Positions 26,826 through 35,800 of a DNA stretch of 64,000 nt are shown piece after piece (within the stretch, counting starts at the first letter, position 1; every line of letters begins with the position of its first letter). The DNA is from Microbacterium sp. NC79 (lineage in GTDB: Bacteria > Actinomycetota > Actinomycetes > Actinomycetales > Microbacteriaceae). Position numbers and translations under genes: made by a program. The stretch covers positions 248,001 to 312,000 of the forward strand of contig NZ_JAHQYI010000002.1 in NCBI RefSeq assembly GCF_019061125.1. The letters are read 5' to 3'. Under the pieces are notes generated by a model. It had not been told where the DNA came from. It was given only the letters and a program-made list of their open reading frames with translations, and searched no databases.

Positions 26826-28135
26826 GCTCTCAAGCAGACACGAAATTGCGCCGTGCTATCAGCGGCCCGATGCTGTTCGCCTTCATCCTCGGAGACGTTC
26901 TGGGGGCTGGTATCTACGCTCTTATGGGAGTCTTGTCGACAGAAGTCGGTGGCATGCTGTGGGCTCCCCTGCTGATCGCGCTCCTCCTAGCGTTGCTCAC
27001 GGCGGGGTCGTACGCCGAGCTGGTCACGAAGTATCCGCGCGCGGGAGGCGCTGCCGTCTTCGCGGAACGCGCCTTTAGAAACCGGCCGATCGCGTTCTTG
27101 GTCGGCTTCAGCATGTTGGCCGCAGGGGTGGTGAGCGCTGCAGGGCTTGCGATCGCCTTTGCGGGCGATTACCTCCAAACCTTCCTCGCAATCCCGCCCG
27201 CGATCGCCGCGGTGATCTTCCTTCTCCTGGTCGGGCTGTTGAACATGCGTGGCATTCGTGAATCGATGGGCGCGAACCTTGTGATGACCGCTATCGAACT
27301 CAGCGGACTTGTTATCGTCATTGTGGTTGTCAGCTTCTTCGTCGCCTCCGGCGGTGGCGATCTCAGTCGTGTAGGCCAGTCGCCGCCAGACGTGCCCGTC
27401 CCCCTCGCCGTGCTCGGCGGCGCTATCATCGCGTACTACTCATTTGTGGGCTTCGAGACATCGGCGAACATTATTGAAGAAGTAAAGAACCCTTCGAAGA
27501 GCTATCCACGAGCACTGTTCGCGTCACTCATCACAGCCGGCGTCGTTTACGTTCTCGTCGGACTAGCTAGCTCTGCGGCTCTTTCGCCTGAAGAATTACA
27601 GCAATCCAGCGGCCCACTGTTGGCCGTCGTCGAAGCGACCGGAGCTGGCGTCCCGTCTTGGTTGTTTGCCCTCATTGCACTGATCGCGGTCGCCAACGGC
27701 GCCCTGCTCACCATGATCATGGCGAGCAGGCTCACGTACGGCATGGCAGAGCAGGGTCTGTTGCCTGCGGTGCTCGGTCGCGTTCTTCCGCAGCGGAAGA
27801 CACCGTGGGTTGCCATCGTAGCGACGACTGTCATCGCGATCGGACTCACTCTCATCGGCGACCTAGCCACGCTCGCCGAAACAGTCGTACTTCTGCTCCT
27901 GATCGTGTTTCTGAGCGCAAACATTTCGGTCTTGGTGTTGCGGCGTGACAAGGTCACGCACGAGCACTTCACCGTCTGGACGATCGTCCCGTACCTGGGG
28001 ATCGCCTCGTGTGTGGTGTTGCTGACCCAGCAGAAGCCGATGGTGTGGCTGTTCGCCGCAGCGCTACTCGCATTCGGCGGAGTGCTCTATGCCGCCACAC
28101 GAGTTCTGGATCAACGTTCAGAACGCGACCGGTAA
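26822..28135 (+). CDS. APC-family amino acid permease
   Basis: This 437-residue protein has about 12 hydrophobic segments. The start at 26822 (MSSQADTKLRRAISG) is chosen because it directly precedes the first helix with the APC consensus GDVLGAGIYALMG; a much longer upstream extension is low-complexity readthrough. Further APC marks are YPRAGGAAVFAERAF near 73 and YYSFVGFETSANIIEEVKNPSK near 205. The substrate is unknown (amino acid or amine). The gene uses more AT-ending codons than its neighbours, a possible sign of transfer. Confidence 0.85.
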   Translation: MSSQADTKLRRAISGPMLFAFILGDVLGAGIYALMGVLSTEVGGMLWAPLLIALLLALLTAGSYAELVTKYPRAGGAAVFAERAFRNRPIAFLVGFSMLAAGVVSAAGLAIAFAGDYLQTFLAIPPAIAAVIFLLLVGLLNMRGIRESMGANLVMTAIELSGLVIVIVVVSFFVASGGGDLSRVGQSPPDVPVPLAVLGGAIIAYYSFVGFETSANIIEEVKNPSKSYPRALFASLITAGVVYVLVGLASSAALSPEELQQSSGPLLAVVEATGAGVPSWLFALIALIAVANGALLTMIMASRLTYGMAEQGLLPAVLGRVLPQRKTPWVAIVATTVIAIGLTLIGDLATLAETVVLLLLIVFLSANISVLVLRRDKVTHEHFTVWTIVPYLGIASCVVLLTQQKPMVWLFAAALLAFGGVLYAATRVLDQRSERDR

Positions 28136-28230
28136 ACTCCTGAGGCACGGCTTTTGTCGCGCGTCTCGCGTAAGCGCATTAAACGATGGTGCCGGAACCA
28201 CGAGTGCGGCACGTCACCGGAGGACAACTT

Positions 28231-29745
28231 ATGCCCGCATCAACCCCCAACCCCGCGCCGGCGACCGCCACCATTCGCCCGGATGGGAGCGGCGTTGTCG
28301 TCATTGGCGATCGCACCGAGCTGATCGCTGAGTCCTCCGTCGAGCGCGCCCGCGCCCGCGCGATCGGAGTGCTAGTGACGCACGCTGCTAAGCAAGACCG
28401 CCCGGTCACCGTGGTTTCGAAGGATCCGTCCGGCACCGCGCACCTTGTTGTCAACCCGAATGGCAATGTCGAGGAGAGCACCGCTCCCCTCTCGCCCCAG
28501 CGCGACATGGAAATGGCGCCGGAGGTTTCATACGTGCCCGCGGGCGCCCCCGACTTGGACGCCCCGATTACGACCGGCAGGCTGCCGATCGTGCGCAGCG
28601 TTCCGACACCGACGCCAGCGCGGGGCATCGCACCCGTTGCGCCGGTTTCGTCGACGGAAGCCGCTCCCGCCGTCACCCCTGCAGCCGATACTGCTCCCGT
28701 GGTTCCGACTCCCGTGGTTCCGGCACCCGAATCTTCCGCACCCGTTGCCGCCACCCCGATCGAACAGGATTCTCCCGCCGTGACCGAAGCTCCCGCCCCC
28801 GCCGTTGTCACTGAGCGCGCTGCTGGCCCCGCCCGCCGCTCATTCATCGAAGAGGAAACGGAGGCGGCCCGCGCCGAGCGCGGATTCCGCGGCGCCCTGA
28901 ACAAGGTGGGCTTCAAGCTCGCACCGAACGCGTCCGAGGCATCGGAGCGTGCCGACATCGCGCGCGTCAGCCAGCACTGGTCAGGCCCGCGCACGATTGC
29001 GATTGTGAACGGCAAGGGTGGGGCGTCGAAGACTCCGACCACGGCCATGCTGTCGGCCGTTTTTGCCCGCAACGGCGGTTCTGGCGTGCTCGCGTGGGAC
29101 AACAACGAGACCCGCGGAACCTTGGGCTGGCGTACCGAGCAGGGTCAGCACGAAGCGACGGTGCAGGCGTTGCTGCCCAACGCGTCGACCCTGATGTCGG
29201 CCGAGGCGCGTGCTTCTGACCTGACCGGATACCTGCACCACCAGGTTGCGGACAAGTACGACGTGCTGCGCTCAAACCCGAACATTTTGGCTGAAGACCA
29301 GCGCCTCACCATGAACGAATTCGACGCAATTCACAGTGTGGCGGCGAAGTACTTCCGCCTCATCTTCATCGACTCGGGCAATGACGAGTCGGCTGACCGC
29401 TGGCGTCGCATGATTGACCGCGCCGACCAGATTGTCATCGCGACAACCGCCCGCGGCGAGCATGCTGAAGCTGGCGCACTGCTGCTTGAAGCCCTGCGTG
29501 AGCGTGGCGAACACTCGGCGCAGCTCGCACGTGACGCCGTTGTGGTGGTGTCGCAGGCTGACCACAAGGGCGGCTCGGCGCAGGCCGAGAAGGTTGCCGA
29601 CGGGTTCCGCTCCATGGCTCGTGCCGCGAGCGTCATTCCGTTTGACCCTGCCATGCGTGCAGGCAAGCTCTCCTACGACGCTCTGAAGCCGGAAACGCAG
29701 CGTGCGTGGCTGGCCGCTGCCGCGGCAGTCGCCCAGGGCCTGTAA
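28231..29745 (+). CDS. MinD/ParA-like ATPase with long Pro/Ala-rich N-terminal region
   Basis: This 504-residue protein starts at ATG 28231, which follows GGAGGACAACTT; an upstream in-frame start lacks such a site. Residues about 1-240 are low complexity (Ala/Pro/Val/Thr), probably disordered. The ATPase domain begins near 250 with a deviant Walker A, NGKGGASKTPTT (about 257-268). A FIDSGNDESADRW Walker-B-like region follows near 375. This build resembles EspI-like MinD ATPases of actinobacteria more than chromosomal ParA. No parB or secretion gene is nearby. Confidence 0.75.
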   Translation: MPASTPNPAPATATIRPDGSGVVVIGDRTELIAESSVERARARAIGVLVTHAAKQDRPVTVVSKDPSGTAHLVVNPNGNVEESTAPLSPQRDMEMAPEVSYVPAGAPDLDAPITTGRLPIVRSVPTPTPARGIAPVAPVSSTEAAPAVTPAADTAPVVPTPVVPAPESSAPVAATPIEQDSPAVTEAPAPAVVTERAAGPARRSFIEEETEAARAERGFRGALNKVGFKLAPNASEASERADIARVSQHWSGPRTIAIVNGKGGASKTPTTAMLSAVFARNGGSGVLAWDNNETRGTLGWRTEQGQHEATVQALLPNASTLMSAEARASDLTGYLHHQVADKYDVLRSNPNILAEDQRLTMNEFDAIHSVAAKYFRLIFIDSGNDESADRWRRMIDRADQIVIATTARGEHAEAGALLLEALRERGEHSAQLARDAVVVVSQADHKGGSAQAEKVADGFRSMARAASVIPFDPAMRAGKLSYDALKPETQRAWLAAAAAVAQGL

Positions 29746-29755
29746 AGGTCTCACG

Positions 29756-30112
29756 GTGCCTGCACCAAAGATCGACACCACGATCGGTCGGCGCGCACTA
29801 GCCGCTGTACTTGACGGTTCCACGGTGCGCACTGACCGCGCCACCGCAGTCCGCTATCTGTTGCAACTGCTGGCAGAGAAGGCACCTGGCAACACCGTGG
29901 AGGTGCGCGTACCGCCGTTCGGTGCGGTACAGGTTTTGGAGGGGCCGCGGCACACCCGCGGCACCCCACCCAACGTCGTTGAAACGGACGCAGACACCTG
30001 GATCGCCCTCGCCACGGGTGCGAGCGCCTGGAGCGAGCTGTACGCGGCAGGCCTCATCTCGGCGAGCGGCACCCGCGCCGACATCTCAGCGTTACTCCCC
30101 CTGCGCCCCTAA
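29756..30112 (+). CDS. Bacterial sterol-carrier-protein-like (SCP) domain protein
   Basis: This 118-residue protein reads from GTG 29756, 10 bp after the ATPase stop. It matches the actinobacterial SCP ortholog family: an APGNTVEVRVPPFGAVQVL block, then GPRHTRGTPPNVVETD, and ending ASGTRADISALLPL. The family is thought to bind hydrophobic ligands and is commonly found next to purD. The precise role is unknown. Confidence 0.82.
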   Translation: MPAPKIDTTIGRRALAAVLDGSTVRTDRATAVRYLLQLLAEKAPGNTVEVRVPPFGAVQVLEGPRHTRGTPPNVVETDADTWIALATGASAWSELYAAGLISASGTRADISALLPLRP

Positions 30113-30231
30113 CCTGCGGCGGTGACACTGCGCCGTGAGCCTGCGGCGGAACCAATGGTTCCGGTGAGAAGCGGAGCGCCAGATTACGGCCCGGATCAGA
30201 CGGATGGCGGTGCGCCGGATAGGCTGTGGGT

Positions 30232-31503
30232 GTGAAGATCCTGGTTCTCGGTTCCGGTGCCCGCGAGCACGCCATCATCCTTGCGCTGAAGTCGGAGAGC
30301 ACCGCTCACGACCTCTTCATTGCGCCGGGCAACGCTGGCATCGCCCAGGACGCCACGCCGGTCGCGCTGAACGCGAACGACCCGGTGGCTGTCACCAACT
30401 ACGCGATTGAAAACGCGGTCGACCTCGTCGTGATTGGCCCGGAAGCGCCCCTCATCGCCGGTGTCGCCGACGCCCTGCGCCAGCGCGGGATTCCGGTGTT
30501 TGGCCCTGGCAAGGAAGCCGCCGCACTGGAGGGCTCTAAGGCATTTGCGAAGCGCATCATGGATGCCGCTGGCGTTCCGACCGGCCGCGCAACCCGCGCC
30601 GCGACGCTCGACGAGGTTGCTGCCACGCTTGACGAGTACGGCGCCCCGTACGTCGTGAAGGCAGACGGGCTCGCCGCGGGCAAGGGTGTCGTTGTTACGG
30701 CTGACCGTGCCGAGGCGCTCGCGCACGCGGAGACGTATCTCCCCGTCGGCCCGGTGCTCGTTGAAGAGTTCCTCTCTGGCCCCGAGGTGAGCCTGTTCTT
30801 CCTCGCCGATGGCGACACGGTGCGCCCGCTCAGCCCGGCGCAAGACTACAAGCGCCTCGGCGACGGCGACGAAGGCCCCAACACGGGTGGCATGGGTGCG
30901 TACTCCCCGCTGCCGTGGCTGGCCGACCAGTTCGGCTCGGAGGCTGCATTCGTGCAGCAGGTGACCGATGAGGTTGCCTTGCCCGTCATTCGTCAGCTCG
31001 ATAGCGAGGGCACGCCGTTCATCGGCCTTCTCTACGCCGGCCTGATCCTCACCGAGCAGGGCATCAAGGTCATCGAGTTCAACGCGCGCTTCGGTGACCC
31101 CGAGACGCAGGTTGTGCTGCCCCGCCTGGTCACCCCGTTGTCTGAGCTGCTTCTCGCCGCTGCGTCTGGAAACCTGGAGGACCAGCCGCTGCCGGAGTTC
31201 TCGTCGAAGGCCGCGGTGACGGTTGTTCTCGCAAGCGAGGGCTACCCAGCCAACCCGATCAGCGGTCGCGAAATCACCGGACTCGAGCTCGCCGCGGCAA
31301 CCCCCAACGTGCACATCGCGCACGCCGCGACCGCCGCCGATGGTTCCGCTCTGCTTGCCACCGGTGGACGCGTGCTCAACGTCGTCGGCCTCGGCAACGA
31401 CTTCGCGGAGGCCCGCACCAGCGCGTACACCGCGCTCTCAAAGATCGAGCTCGAGGGAGCCCAGTACCGCAAGGACATCGCGGCACGCGTCGTCTCGGAG
31501 TAA
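30232..31503 (+). CDS. purD: Phosphoribosylamine-glycine ligase PurD (GARS)
   Basis: This 423-residue ATP-grasp enzyme makes glycinamide ribonucleotide. Signatures are KILVLGSGAREHAI at the start, VDLVVIGPEAPL near 63, GLAAGKGVVV near 145, and the family stretch GLLYAGLILTEQG followed by EFNARFGDPETQ near 280. GTG 30232 gives the canonical MKILVLG start; GTG 30226 is an alternative two codons earlier. Confidence 0.96.
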   Translation: MKILVLGSGAREHAIILALKSESTAHDLFIAPGNAGIAQDATPVALNANDPVAVTNYAIENAVDLVVIGPEAPLIAGVADALRQRGIPVFGPGKEAAALEGSKAFAKRIMDAAGVPTGRATRAATLDEVAATLDEYGAPYVVKADGLAAGKGVVVTADRAEALAHAETYLPVGPVLVEEFLSGPEVSLFFLADGDTVRPLSPAQDYKRLGDGDEGPNTGGMGAYSPLPWLADQFGSEAAFVQQVTDEVALPVIRQLDSEGTPFIGLLYAGLILTEQGIKVIEFNARFGDPETQVVLPRLVTPLSELLLAAASGNLEDQPLPEFSSKAAVTVVLASEGYPANPISGREITGLELAAATPNVHIAHAATAADGSALLATGGRVLNVVGLGNDFAEARTSAYTALSKIELEGAQYRKDIAARVVSE

Positions 31504-31590
31504 CTCTTTTGGGCCCGGTGCCGTCGGCTCTTCTGGTGCGCCGGTTTGCCCTCGCCGGTCGCGCGATCCGGAACCAGGATCCGGGCTAAG

Positions 31591-31609
31591 TTAGGTTGCC
31601 CTAAGCTGG
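31591..31609. promoter_or_regulatory. DtxR/IdeR-type iron box upstream of the siderophore-interacting protein gene
   Basis: TTAGGTTGCCCTAAGCTGG matches the 19-bp DtxR/IdeR consensus TTAGGTTAGCCTAACCTAA at 14 positions, including the full left half. It lies 4 bp before the ATG of the siderophore-interacting protein gene, so iron-dependent repression is expected. Confidence 0.78.
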
Positions 31610-31613
31610 AACC

Positions 31614-32423
31614 ATGACGACGGAACAGACTGCTCTCTTTCACCGCGAACTTATCCGCCACGAGTTGGTGTTGCGTCACCTGCAGGTGACGGCAGTGCAG
31701 CGGATTGCTCCCGACATGGTTCGCCTCACAGTTGGTGGCGCCGACCTCGCTGGATTCATGAGCAACGGGGCGGCCGACCACATCAAGCTGTTCTTGCCGA
31801 ACCCGGAGACCGGCGTCATCACCACGCCGAAAGATGGAAACCCGGCCGCCGTTATCTCCCGCGACTTCACGCCGCTGATTCGCGAAACGGCCAACGGTAC
31901 CGAACTTGACCTCGACTTCTACACGCACGTGAACCCCGGCCCTGCCGCCTCCTTCGCACTCAACGCAACACCTGGTTCCGCTCTCGTCATTGGCGGCCCG
32001 CGCGGATCACGTTCGTTCCCCGCAGGCGTTGAGCGCCTCATCGTGGTCGCCGACGAAACCGCAATGCCCTCCGCTTCACGGTGGGTGGCCGATGCTCCGG
32101 CGGGTGCCGAGGTTTTCGTGATCGCCACCGTTTCAGGCGACGGAGCCTGGGTGCAGAACTACGTCGGCGATCGCGCGACCGTCATCGTCACGGCCAACGC
32201 CGCTGAGCCCGCGATCGCGGCGCTCACGGAGATCGGCATCACCGACACCACATTCGTTTTTGTCGCAGGCAACGCCGCCAACCTCATCACGGTGCGGCGT
32301 CACCTGCGTCGCGCCCTCGCCCTGCCGGCGGCGCAGGTCGCGGTGAGCGGCTACTGGCGCACCGGCGTTGTCGCGTGGGACCACCACGCCCCCATCGACC
32401 CGATGGATCCCGACGACGAGTAA
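31614..32423 (+). CDS. Siderophore-interacting protein (FAD-dependent ferric-siderophore reductase)
   Basis: This 269-residue protein has an N-terminal FAD-binding beta-barrel (VTAVQRIAPDMVRLTVGG; the FAD motif region DFTPLIRE..ELDLDFYTH near 83-105) and a C-terminal SIP Rossmann domain. It ends VSGYWRTGVVAWDHH, the typical YWRxG C-terminus. It likely reduces ferric siderophores in the cytoplasm to release iron. The adjacent iron box supports the assignment. Confidence 0.92.
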   Translation: MTTEQTALFHRELIRHELVLRHLQVTAVQRIAPDMVRLTVGGADLAGFMSNGAADHIKLFLPNPETGVITTPKDGNPAAVISRDFTPLIRETANGTELDLDFYTHVNPGPAASFALNATPGSALVIGGPRGSRSFPAGVERLIVVADETAMPSASRWVADAPAGAEVFVIATVSGDGAWVQNYVGDRATVIVTANAAEPAIAALTEIGITDTTFVFVAGNAANLITVRRHLRRALALPAAQVAVSGYWRTGVVAWDHHAPIDPMDPDDE

Positions 32424-32463
32424 CCCGTCGAAACCGCCCGAGCACACGGGGGATAATGAAACG

Positions 32464-33345
32464 GTGACTTCTCCTGTGAGCATTCCCGGTTGGACCCACG
32501 TGTACTCGGGCAAGGTGCGCGACCTGTACGAACCGACGTCGGGAGATGCCGCGCGCATGCTCGTCGTTGCGTCCGACCGCATCAGCGCGTTTGACTTCTC
32601 ACTTGAGCCGCCGATCCCCAACAAGGGCGCGCTGCTCACGACGCTGAGCGATTGGTGGTTCGAGCAGCTCGCCGGTGCCGATGGCGGCCGCGCGATCCCG
32701 AACCACCTGACGGGTGAAGAGCCGCCGGCCGAGGTGGCCGGGCGCAGCATGGTCGCGAAGAAGCTCACCATGCTGCCGATTGAATGCGTCGTGCGCGGCT
32801 ACATCACCGGCAGCGGCTGGGTTGAATACCAGGAGAGCGGAACCGTTTGCGGCATCGCGCTTCCTGCGGGTCTCAACAACGGCGACCGCCTGCCCGAGCC
32901 GATCTTTACGCCGGCGTACAAGGCGCCGATGGGCGAGCACGACGAAAACATCTCGTTCGAGCGCGTCACCGAGATCGTAGACGAAGAGATCGCGATGGAT
33001 CTGCGCGACACATCCCTCGAGATCTACCGCCGCGCCGCAGCCATCGCCGAAGCGCACGGCCTCATTCTCGCCGACACCAAGTTCGAGTTCGGCCACGACG
33101 CCGACGGCGTGCTCACCCTCGCCGACGAGGTTCTCACGAGCGATTCGTCGCGCTACTGGGACAAGCATTCCTGGGAGACCGGAACCACGCCAAGCGAGCG
33201 CATGGCAAGCTTCGACAAGCAGATCGTGCGCGACTGGCTCGCCGCCAACTGGGACAAGCAGGGCACTCCCCCGGTATTGCCCGCCGACATCGTCGACCAG
33301 ACGGCAGCCAAGTACGCGGAACTCCTCACCCGCCTCCGCGACTGA
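32464..33345 (+). CDS. purC: SAICAR synthase PurC
   Basis: This 293-residue enzyme ligates aspartate to CAIR in purine synthesis. Signatures are YSGKVRDLYE near 13, ASDRISAFDF near 36, ECVVRGYITGSGW near 107, and the late ADTKFEFGHD and TSDSSRYW blocks near 201-225. GTG 32464 follows a GGGGGATAATGAAAC leader and gives the usual start. A terminator at 33498-33542 ends the unit. Confidence 0.96.
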   Translation: MTSPVSIPGWTHVYSGKVRDLYEPTSGDAARMLVVASDRISAFDFSLEPPIPNKGALLTTLSDWWFEQLAGADGGRAIPNHLTGEEPPAEVAGRSMVAKKLTMLPIECVVRGYITGSGWVEYQESGTVCGIALPAGLNNGDRLPEPIFTPAYKAPMGEHDENISFERVTEIVDEEIAMDLRDTSLEIYRRAAAIAEAHGLILADTKFEFGHDADGVLTLADEVLTSDSSRYWDKHSWETGTTPSERMASFDKQIVRDWLAANWDKQGTPPVLPADIVDQTAAKYAELLTRLRD

Positions 33346-33349
33346 CAAT

Positions 33350-33433
33350 CCTGTTCTGCACGAGCAAACGCGGCAGGGTGCCAAAAATCACGTCGTGTCG
33401 CGCGTTCTCCTGAATCTCATCGTGCACAACAGG
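33350..33433. repeat. Intergenic inverted-repeat element F
   Basis: CCTGTTCTGCACGA at 33350-33363 pairs with TCGTGCACAACAGG at 33420-33433 with one mismatch, across 56 nt. A related GTGCACAACAGGAAT word is repeated right after it (33422 and 33443). The interior has TCGTGTCGCGC, close to the core of elements A-E. It lies between convergent purC and the zinc-ribbon gene. Confidence 0.6.
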
Positions 33434-33497
33434 AATCACGGCGTGCACAACAGGAATTGCGGCGGGGGAAGCACGAACTCCGGCGCGCGGAAATGAC

Positions 33498-33542
33498 AAA
33501 GCGAGCGGAACCTCGACAACAGTCGAAGGTTCCGCTCGCTTT
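33498..33542. terminator. Strong bidirectional terminator after purC
   Basis: AAAGCGAGCGGAACCT at 33498-33513 pairs perfectly with AGGTTCCGCTCGCTTT at 33527-33542 and is followed by TTTTG on the plus strand. The stem contains GGAACC/GGTTCC. Confidence 0.9.
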
Positions 33543-33551
33543 TTGTGCGTC

Positions 33552-34280
33552 TTATTCGTCGCAGTTCGGGCAGATACCCGTGGCGGGCACTGCCAGGAAA
33601 CACGTCTCGCAGTACGTGATCGGCCGCTCAGCAGCGGCTGCCGCGCGCGACTGCGGAGTCGACGGCTTGTTACTCTTCACGCGCGTTGACGGCGTTGTGG
33701 ACGCTGGGCGAATCGGCTTCGATGGCGCGAATCGGCGCAGCGCAGGCTTGTACGGAAGATCAAAGCCGCGAGCGCGACCGTCGTCTTCGCGATGGGCGAT
33801 GTAACCCGCGGCAACGAAGTGCGGCGGCTTACCGGAACGGGGTTTCAAGCCGATATATGCGCCCGACGTAGGCACGTAGTATTCGGCGTAAAGTCCACGA
33901 GCCAAGAACTCACGGATGGCGGGCAGGTTTTCGACGGGAATCCGCACACGTGACAAGGCAGCATCAAACGACGTGAAGCGCTCACGATCCTTCTGATCGT
34001 TTGCACCGACGACGACATAGCCCAGCGCGGTGAACTGCGTTGCGGCACCGGCGAAGCCCGAGATCTGGCGCGAGCTGAGCGCGTCACCTGTCTGGTATTC
34101 GTAGGCCGCAGCGAAGAGTGCGCGGGTGTCGTAGCGGCCACTTCGGGCGACAACAAACGAGTCGTTGACCTCTTTGAATCCGTAACGGATCAAGAACAGT
34201 TCGCGACCGAGTTTGTCGAACTCGTCAAAGGCTTGTGTGATGGCGGAATGGTCGGTCAGGGCTGAATAGGAGACCACCAT
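33552..34280 (-). CDS. Conserved hypothetical protein with C-terminal zinc ribbon
   Basis: This 242-residue protein was not recognised as a named family. The N-terminal part (1-185) is a compact soluble domain (FDKLGRELFLIRYGFKEVND). A basic Pro/Ser/Thr linker (about 190-220) leads to a last segment with CETC and CPNC, a CxxC...CxxC rubredoxin-like zinc ribbon. The layout suggests nucleic-acid or protein binding, without proof. Confidence 0.6.
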   Translation of the reverse strand: MVVSYSALTDHSAITQAFDEFDKLGRELFLIRYGFKEVNDSFVVARSGRYDTRALFAAAYEYQTGDALSSRQISGFAGAATQFTALGYVVVGANDQKDRERFTSFDAALSRVRIPVENLPAIREFLARGLYAEYYVPTSGAYIGLKPRSGKPPHFVAAGYIAHREDDGRARGFDLPYKPALRRFAPSKPIRPASTTPSTRVKSNKPSTPQSRAAAAAERPITYCETCFLAVPATGICPNCDE

Positions 34281-34472
34281 TCAACGGTACGCCACTTGTT
34301 GGGGCGTGTCTGACCATCAGCTGGACGAGCGACCCGCTTCGTGGTTCCGGCCCCACCATCCCGAGACACATCTTGGTCGGCGAGAAACATGCGGCCCGAG
34401 CGGGTTTCGCCGACCAAAATGTGTATCGCCGCTGGCGCGCCGGGGCAGGGCGGAACCACGCCGGGCGGGGGC

Positions 34473-35654
34473 TTAGAACTTGGGGGCGCGCTCAATCACG
34501 ACAAAGTCTGCCGTTGCGGCGTCGTAGTGACCCACGGCAACGCCATCGATCCAGACGCGCTCGGCGCGCGCCATGATGTCGACGGGGTCGGTCGACCACA
34601 GCACGAGGTCAGCGTCCTTTCCGACCTCGAGCGAGCCAACGCGAGCGTCAACGCCGAGTACCTTCGCGGGGTTAATCGTGACGGCGCGGAGCGCCGTTTC
34701 GCGGTCCAGCCCCTCCTTGATTGCGAGGGTCACCTGGTGCATCAAGAAGTTGATCGGAATAACCGGGTGGTCGGTGATGAGCGAAATTTCAACGCCAGCG
34801 CGGGCGAGCTTGCCCGGGTTCGCGATCGAGCGGCCGCGCAACTCCACCTTGGACTTTGTGGTGAACAGCGGCCCAATCAGCACAGGCACACCCTTCTCTG
34901 CCAACACATCCGCAATCACGTGCGCCTCGGTTCCGTGGTCGATAACCAGGTCGTAGCCGAACTCTTCCTGCAGACGCAGCGCGGTGGCAATGTCGTCGGC
35001 GCGGTGGCTGTGCTGACGCCACGGAATCTCACGCTTCAACACCGCGATGAGCGGTTCCAGCGCAATGTTGCGGCCGGTCTTGCCCTCGTCGATCCAGTTC
35101 TGCGCCTCCGCGAAAGCCTTGCGAATCACCATCGCGGTGCCCAGTCGCGTCGACGGCGTCTTGTCCTTACCGCCATACACGCGCTTCGGGTTTTCACCCA
35201 GCGCGCTCTTCACACCGCTCGGCGCACGCATCACCATGTCGTCAACGCGGCGGCCAAAGGTCTTCAGCGTCGCGGCCTGACCGCCGATCGCGTTGCCAGA
35301 ACCGGGGTTGACGTTGACAGTTGTGATGCCGCCCTTGAGGGCTTCATTGAATCCAGGGTCAAACGGATTGATGGCGTCGATGGCTCGCACTCCCGCAGTC
35401 ACCGGGTCTGTCATTTCGTTCGTGTCGTCGTCGCCGCTGCCCTCACCCTCTTCGTGCGTGCCGACGTGCACGTGGGCGTCAATGAGCCCGGGCAGCACCC
35501 AGCGTCCCATCGCGTCGACGACTTCGGCTCCGTCCGGAACAGCGACGTCAGGCCCGAGGGCCACAATCTTCCCGTCGGCAACCACGATGGTTCCGTCAAA
35601 CTCTTCGCCAGAAATCGGCACAATGTGGGCACCGGTGATTGCAAACGTCGTCAT
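34473..35654 (-). CDS. Amidohydrolase (imidazolonepropionase-like)
   Basis: This 393-residue protein starts at ATG 35654 behind GAGGAG; a longer frame from 35699 adds unlikely residues. It is a metal-dependent hydrolase of the amidohydrolase superfamily, with GLIDAHVHVG (metal-binding HxH, about 55-64), QHSHRADD near 213, VIDHGTEAH near 235 and ITDHPVIP near 298. A C-terminal VGSLEVGKDADLVLW flanking-barrel motif follows. It is likely cytoplasmic; the substrate is unknown (cyclic amide or peptide-like). Confidence 0.85.
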   Translation of the reverse strand: MTTFAITGAHIVPISGEEFDGTIVVADGKIVALGPDVAVPDGAEVVDAMGRWVLPGLIDAHVHVGTHEEGEGSGDDDTNEMTDPVTAGVRAIDAINPFDPGFNEALKGGITTVNVNPGSGNAIGGQAATLKTFGRRVDDMVMRAPSGVKSALGENPKRVYGGKDKTPSTRLGTAMVIRKAFAEAQNWIDEGKTGRNIALEPLIAVLKREIPWRQHSHRADDIATALRLQEEFGYDLVIDHGTEAHVIADVLAEKGVPVLIGPLFTTKSKVELRGRSIANPGKLARAGVEISLITDHPVIPINFLMHQVTLAIKEGLDRETALRAVTINPAKVLGVDARVGSLEVGKDADLVLWSTDPVDIMARAERVWIDGVAVGHYDAATADFVVIERAPKF

Positions 35655-35800
35655 GTCACTCCTCGTATCGAAAGCCGCGCACAGCGATGTGCGCTTCACT
35701 CCACCCTACGAGCGAGTACCCTCAAGGTGACAGTCGAGCCGACCGTGTGGGGCGGAACCAGCGGGTGGCAGCCTCGGGGACAAGGGGATTAGGGGAACAC

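Noticed and set aside
34341..35792. 483-codon plus-strand frame over the amidohydrolase gene
   Set aside because: Antisense artefact; the minus-strand protein has all amidohydrolase metal motifs.
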